Assembly: GCA_038063075.1 (NCBI GenBank)
Contig: JBBTVW010000023.1
Span: 1-8,219, forward strand
DNA length: 8,219 nucleotides
Direction of reading: 5' to 3'
Source of the DNA: JACQHJ01 sp038063075
GTDB lineage: Bacteria; Patescibacteriota; Microgenomatia; Levybacterales; UBA12049
Shown: positions 6,129 to 8,219 of the stretch, piece by piece
Layout: every line of letters begins with the position of its first letter
Position numbering within the stretch: the first letter of the stretch is position 1
Notes under the pieces: generated by a model
What the model saw: the letters and a program-made list of their open reading frames with translations, nothing else
Database searches by the model: none
What the model was told of the DNA's origin: nothing
Made by a program: the position numbers and the translations under genes

Positions 6129-6784
6129 AAAAACACCTGCCCTTTTTACTAATCTTTTTTTTCCTACTTTTCTTATTTACTTTTTTCTCTTATTTAGTCC
6201 ACAAAGACTTATTTACTCAGTTTGATTTTGATATAACAGTTAAGCTTCAGGATAATATTTCAAGAGGATTTGATACTCCCTTTTCCTATCTTAGTCTGGT
6301 TGGAAGCTTTGAAATTGCAACAGCGTTTTTATTGCTATTGCTTATTCTATTTAAGAAATTGAAGGGAATTTTTGTTCTATTCTTTTTTGGCTTTTTACAT
6401 ATCCCAGAACTATTTGGGAAGATGTATGTTAATCATCCAGGACCTCCTTTTATGTTTTTTCGTTATGACATAGATTTTTTATTTCCTAGCTCTTATGTTC
6501 AGCCCGGATCTTCATATCCATCGGGACATAGTGCAAGAGCTGTATTTATTTCAATAGTATTTTTCTACTTAATTTATAAATCTGGTTTAACTCGTTATCA
6601 AAAATATATTATTTATGCTCTAATTTTGACTTTTGACGCAGCAATGCTAGTAAGTAGAGTTTATCTTGCAGAGCATTGGAGTAGCGATGTAATTGGAGGA
6701 GCAATACTTGGTGCTGCTTTTGCAGTTCTTTCATTAATTTTCCTATCACCCTTTATTAAAAAATCATTGACAAAAAACCAATAA
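6125..6784 (+). CDS. PAP2-family membrane phosphatase
   Basis: This is a PAP2 (type 2 phosphatidic acid phosphatase) superfamily protein of 219 residues with about six membrane spans (roughly 5-24, 56-76, 80-95, 138-152, 160-176, 189-208). The family's phosphatase motifs are PSGH (132-135, catalytic His135) and SR-X5-H-X3-D (S177, R178, H184, D188). The first motif, normally K-X6-RP, reads K99-X6-G106-P107, so the Arg is missing. Substrates in this family include undecaprenyl diphosphate, phosphatidic acid and phosphatidylglycerol phosphate, and the sequence does not decide between them. Next to galU, recycling of a lipid carrier used in glycan export is a reasonable inference. The ATG overlaps the upstream stop, which implies coupled translation. 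Confidence 0.9.
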   Translation: MKKHLPFLLIFFFLLFLFTFFSYLVHKDLFTQFDFDITVKLQDNISRGFDTPFSYLSLVGSFEIATAFLLLLLILFKKLKGIFVLFFFGFLHIPELFGKMYVNHPGPPFMFFRYDIDFLFPSSYVQPGSSYPSGHSARAVFISIVFFYLIYKSGLTRYQKYIIYALILTFDAAMLVSRVYLAEHWSSDVIGGAILGAAFAVLSLIFLSPFIKKSLTKNQ

Positions 6785-6797
6785 CCTTTGTTATAAT
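6767..6797 (+). promoter_or_regulatory. Strong promoter upstream of the structured RNA
   Basis: TTGACA (6767-6772) and TATAAT (6792-6797) are both perfect hexamers, separated by 19 nt. The long spacer is offset by an extended -10, TG at 6789-6790. The promoter overlaps the last codons of the PAP2 gene. Transcription should start near 6804, exactly where the long closing stem of the RNA candidate begins. No coding frame follows. Confidence 0.7.
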
Positions 6798-6803
6798 CTA
6801 AAT

Positions 6804-6976
6804 GTTCTTTGGTATAAGAGTTAGTTGGTAAGATTTTCCTCTACAAGTTCACTGGGTTTGAGGTAATCTCGAATTTCGAGATGACAGAGTGACCGTTTTA
6901 GACCCGTGGGTCTAGAACATAGCTCACCTAATTACAGGCTCGGGGAAACATCAACTTAACACTTTACCAAGGACGA
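6804..6976 (+). ncRNA. Structured non-coding RNA, candidate 6S-like RNA
   Basis: The two ends pair in a closing stem of about 20 bp (6806-6827 with 6952-6973), broken by single bulges at 6815 and 6956 and one A-A mismatch. After an asymmetric internal loop (6828-6834 / 6949-6951), 6835-6841 pairs with 6942-6948. Further in are two hairpins: 6866-6882 (7 bp, loop 6873-6875) and 6895-6918 (10 bp around loop CGTG). The stretch TTACAGGCTCGGGGAAACATC (6932-6952) recalls the 3' side of E. coli 6S RNA from memory. Length, long interrupted rod and central bubble fit 6S RNA, which mimics an open promoter and holds RNA polymerase. A T run at 6989-6994 may mark the end. It lacks the RNase P, tmRNA and SRP signature motifs. 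That it is a structured RNA is likely; the 6S identity is tentative. Confidence 0.5.
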
Positions 6977-7032
6977 ATTTATTTGATCTTTTTTCTCCAT
7001 TATAGGTAGCTATTTCTTCTTAGTCGTATTTT

Positions 7033-7041
7033 TGGTAAAAT
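7033..7041 (+). promoter_or_regulatory. Extended -10 promoter of tRNA-Thr(UGU)
   Basis: TGGTAAAAT is an extended -10 element with the hexamer TAAAAT at 7036-7041. The start is expected near 7048, about 11 nt before the tRNA. The -35 region is poor (TTTCTT at 7013-7018 is the best candidate). Confidence 0.5.
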
Positions 7042-7058
7042 CAAAGCTAGTAGATATT

Positions 7059-7130
7059 GCCGATGTAGCTCAGAAGTAGAGCAACACTTTTGTAAAGTGA
7101 AGGTCGGGATTGCGAGATTCCCCATCGGCT
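7059..7130 (+). tRNA. tRNA-Thr, anticodon UGU
   Basis: The acceptor stem has 7 perfect pairs (7059-7065 with 7123-7129) and discriminator T7130. The D stem is GCTC/GAGC (7068-7071, 7079-7082). The anticodon loop TTTGTAA holds TGT at 7091-7093 with U33 and A37, so it reads ACA. Position 27-43 is an A-A mismatch. CCA is not encoded. The elbow is unusual: the D loop is AGAAGTA, with one G instead of the G18-G19 pair, and the T loop is TGCGAGA, with G at position 55 and a T-T opposition at 53-61 where G-C is nearly universal. It is the first tRNA of a series of three. Confidence 0.93.
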
Positions 7131-7145
7131 CATAGTAAGTTTATA

Positions 7146-7164
7146 AGATGTAATAAAGACATCT
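7146..7164 (+). promoter_or_regulatory. Hairpin directly before the endonuclease start codon
   Basis: AGATGT (7146-7151) and ACATCT (7159-7164) form a perfect 6-bp stem with a 7-nt loop, ending at the base before the ATG at 7165. It takes up the place where a ribosome-binding site would be and could limit translation. No Shine-Dalgarno is present. Confidence 0.35.
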
Positions 7165-7938
7165 ATGGATTTATTTTATTCAGACTTAAGCTACAGGAAG
7201 AGGCAATCTGAGATAAGCAAAAATAATTGGCAAAAAGGGTTATATTCTGCGTTAGTAAAGCCACTTATAGTTAGAAAGTGCAAAAATAATAATTGCTCTA
7301 AATTGTTTTCAGTTAAGCCATATGATCCAAAAATATTTTGCAGTATAAGTTGTGCGGCTTCGTTTAATAATCCAAATAGAATTGTATCTGAAGAAACAAA
7401 AAGAAAGATTTCTTTAGCGGCACAAAAGCAACAAAGTCGTTTTAAAGGAGTAGAAAAAGTCGAGCGAGTAATAAAAACTTGTATATATTGTAAAAAAGAG
7501 TTCAGAATTCTGCCTTATCTTGTAAAAAGAAGGAAATTTTGCAGCGTTAAATGTGCAATTCATGTAATAGGAAGGTTAACGACTTCTCCTAAGGCCTCAA
7601 AAGGTAAGCCTGGTATAAGGTTAGACATAGACTCTAATATATGTTTTTATAGTACATGGGAAGCAAATATAGCCAGGGTATATAATCTTGTAGGAATTGT
7701 TTGGCAATATGCTCCAAAGATTTTCGATCTTGGAAAACATACATATAGACCAGACTTTTATTTACATAAAGAAAATAAATATGTTGAAGTTAAAAATTTC
7801 ATGAACAAATATTCTTTGGAAAGAGATAGATTGTTCCGTCAAAAGTTTCCTAATATAAAACTTGAGGTCTTATCAAAAGATAAATATCAAGAAATTGAAG
7901 CAAATTATAAACCTCTAATTGATTCTTGGGAGAGTTAA
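7165..7938 (+). CDS. Zinc-finger PD-(D/E)xK homing-type endonuclease (Vsr-like)
   Basis: The 257-residue protein has three parts. Two Cys4 zinc knuckles are at C39/C44/C59/C63 and C106/C109/C126/C130; each ends in an FCS-x2-C pattern. Between them, SEETKRKISLAAQKQ (75-89) resembles the NUMOD3 DNA-binding helix found in homing endonucleases. The C-terminal nuclease (about 160-245) has the Vsr-like PD-(D/E)xK layout: STWEANIARV with E166, YRPDFYL with D197, and YVEVKN with E208 and K210. It is probably a free-standing, site-specific DNA endonuclease of the homing type, with a target in or near the flanking tRNA genes; target and activity are inferred. The first in-frame stop upstream is at 7144, so the ATG at 7165 is the best start. 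It lies in the same direction between tRNA-Thr(UGU) and tRNA-Tyr. Confidence 0.8.
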   Translation: MDLFYSDLSYRKRQSEISKNNWQKGLYSALVKPLIVRKCKNNNCSKLFSVKPYDPKIFCSISCAASFNNPNRIVSEETKRKISLAAQKQQSRFKGVEKVERVIKTCIYCKKEFRILPYLVKRRKFCSVKCAIHVIGRLTTSPKASKGKPGIRLDIDSNICFYSTWEANIARVYNLVGIVWQYAPKIFDLGKHTYRPDFYLHKENKYVEVKNFMNKYSLERDRLFRQKFPNIKLEVLSKDKYQEIEANYKPLIDSWES

Positions 7939-7940
7939 GC

Positions 7941-7969
7941 TTCACTTTTGCTTCCAAATTGTGTAAAAT
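7941..7969 (+). promoter_or_regulatory. Promoter of the tRNA-Tyr/tRNA-Thr pair
   Basis: TTCACT (7941-7946), a 17-nt spacer and TAAAAT (7964-7969). The start is expected near 7976, 3 nt before tRNA-Tyr. It lies just after the endonuclease stop, so the two downstream tRNAs need not depend on read-through of that gene. Confidence 0.5.
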
Positions 7970-7978
7970 TACATATGC

Positions 7979-8063
7979 GCTGAGTTGGCGGAGTAGTCAA
8001 TCGCATCAGACTGTAGATCTGACGCCCGTTCGGGCTACGGGAGTGCAAATCTCTCACTCAGCA
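7979..8063 (+). tRNA. tRNA-Tyr, anticodon GUA
   Basis: This is a class II tRNA of 85 nt. The acceptor stem GCTGAGT pairs fully with ACTCAGC (8056-8062), with discriminator A8063. The anticodon loop CTGTAGA holds GTA at 8013-8015. The long variable arm has a stable hairpin GCCCGTTCGGGC (8024-8035), as expected for bacterial tRNA-Tyr. The T stem is GGGAG/CTCTC with one wobble pair. CCA is not encoded. The elbow departs from the rule: the D loop AGTAGTCAA has A where G18 of the usual GG pair should be, and the T loop TGCAAAT has G at position 55 instead of U. It is followed after 5 nt by tRNA-Thr(GGU). Confidence 0.95.
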
Positions 8064-8068
8064 CATTT

Positions 8069-8140
8069 GCCTGGATAGTTCAGTGGCAGAACGTTTTCTT
8101 GGTAAGAAAAAGGTCGCGAGTCCGATTCTCGCCGCCGGCT
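8069..8140 (+). tRNA. tRNA-Thr, anticodon GGU, with a defective acceptor stem
   Basis: The D stem GTTC/GAAC, the anticodon stem TTTTC/GAAAA with loop TTGGTAA (GGT at 8101-8103), the variable loop AGGTC and the T stem GCGAG/CTCGC are all intact. The acceptor is not: 5' GCCTGGA (8069-8075) faces 3' CGCCGGC (8133-8139), giving pairs at 1-72, 2-71, 3-70 and 5-68 but U-C, G-G and A-C oppositions at 4-69, 6-67 and 7-66. The discriminator is T8140 and CCA is not encoded. The D loop AGTGGCA keeps G18-G19, but the T loop is TCCGATT, with C at position 55. It may be a functional but odd tRNA, a hybrid, or a decaying copy. Confidence 0.8.
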
Positions 8141-8150
8141 CACGAATATA

Positions 8151-8178
8151 TTGCAAAATTTTAGTTTTCAGGTAGAAT
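8151..8178 (+). promoter_or_regulatory. Promoter of the gene at the right edge
   Basis: TTGCAA (8151-8156), a 16-nt spacer and TAGAAT (8173-8178). The start is predicted near 8185, only about 3 nt before the ATG at 8188, so this message would be leaderless, like that of galU. Confidence 0.45.
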
Positions 8179-8187
8179 GTATCCCGT

Positions 8188-8219
8188 ATGGCAAAAGTAA
8201 AGTATTCAGACAGACTCAT
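8188..8219 (+). CDS. Start of an unidentified gene, cut by the window edge
   Basis: Only ten codons are visible (MAKVKYSDRL) plus two bases. The frame is supported by a promoter-like pair of hexamers just upstream and by its place directly after the tRNA series. The MAK start resembles many small ribosomal and translation proteins, but the fragment is too short to identify. Confidence 0.5.
   Translation, partial: MAKVKYSDRL

Noticed and set aside
6804..6994. RNase P RNA, tmRNA or SRP RNA as identity of the structured RNA
   Set aside because: No GAGGAAAGTCC or ACAGAA motifs of RNase P, no tRNA-like ends or tag frame of tmRNA, and no GGAAGGAAGCAGCC-type loop of SRP RNA were found.
6973..6994. 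Intrinsic terminator at the T run after the RNA candidate
   Set aside because: The T run at 6989-6994 has no hairpin directly before it; the closing stem ends about 16 nt earlier. It is kept only as a possible RNA end.
7059..8140. Group I intron within the tRNA genes
   Set aside because: All three tRNAs are uninterrupted through their anticodon loops, and no intron core motif was recognised around the endonuclease gene.

Overview
The window is AT-rich, tightly packed bacterial DNA read with the standard code (TGA is a stop, Trp is TGG). Several traits suggest a reduced-genome member of the Candidate Phyla Radiation (Patescibacteria), perhaps the Microgenomates side: gaps of 2-4 nt inside operons, almost no Shine-Dalgarno sequences, promoters lying almost on top of start codons, a shortened ribosomal protein L1, long charged N-terminal tails on NusG and L1, tRNA genes without an encoded CCA end, and large surface proteins with Pro/Thr linkers. 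This placement is an inference from style and motifs; no database search was possible.

Left half, minus strand (1-4832). A TTGACA-type promoter at 4805-4832 drives secE-nusG-rplK-rplA, the classical translocon / elongation-factor / ribosomal-protein block. Instead of the usual rplJ-rplL (L10, L7/L12), rplA is followed on the same strand by two exported proteins. The first is a signal-peptide protein with a carbohydrate-binding-like domain, an FN3 domain and a bacterial Ig domain (1355-2449), which has its own promoter and a hairpin-forming leader. The second is a membrane-anchored right-handed beta-helix protein (1-1313) that runs off the left edge. They are probably co-transcribed and probably act on or bind extracellular polysaccharide.

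Middle, plus strand (4870-6784). A divergent consensus promoter whose predicted transcript is nearly leaderless drives galU (UDP-glucose synthesis), a 107-residue Arg-rich single-pass membrane protein of unknown function, and a six-helix PAP2-family lipid phosphatase. Spacing is 3 nt and then a 4-nt ATGA overlap. Together they look like a small cell-envelope or glycan operon: nucleotide sugar supply plus lipid-carrier or lipid phosphate hydrolysis.

Right part, plus strand (6767-8219). A perfect extended -10 promoter overlaps the end of the PAP2 gene and precedes a roughly 170-nt region that folds into a long closing stem with an internal bubble and two inner hairpins. This is a candidate 6S-like RNA. 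A tRNA series follows: tRNA-Thr(UGU), then a free-standing zinc-finger PD-(D/E)xK (Vsr-like) homing-type endonuclease, then tRNA-Tyr(GUA) and tRNA-Thr(GGU), and finally the first ten codons of an unidentified gene. None of the three tRNAs has U55. Two combine A18 with G55, and the third has C55 and a badly mismatched acceptor stem. The tRNA elbow is the most unusual signal in the window. No CRISPR array, insertion sequence or replication origin was seen, and no gene-free stretch exceeds 300 bases; the longest (6785-7058) holds the RNA candidate and the promoter of the first tRNA.
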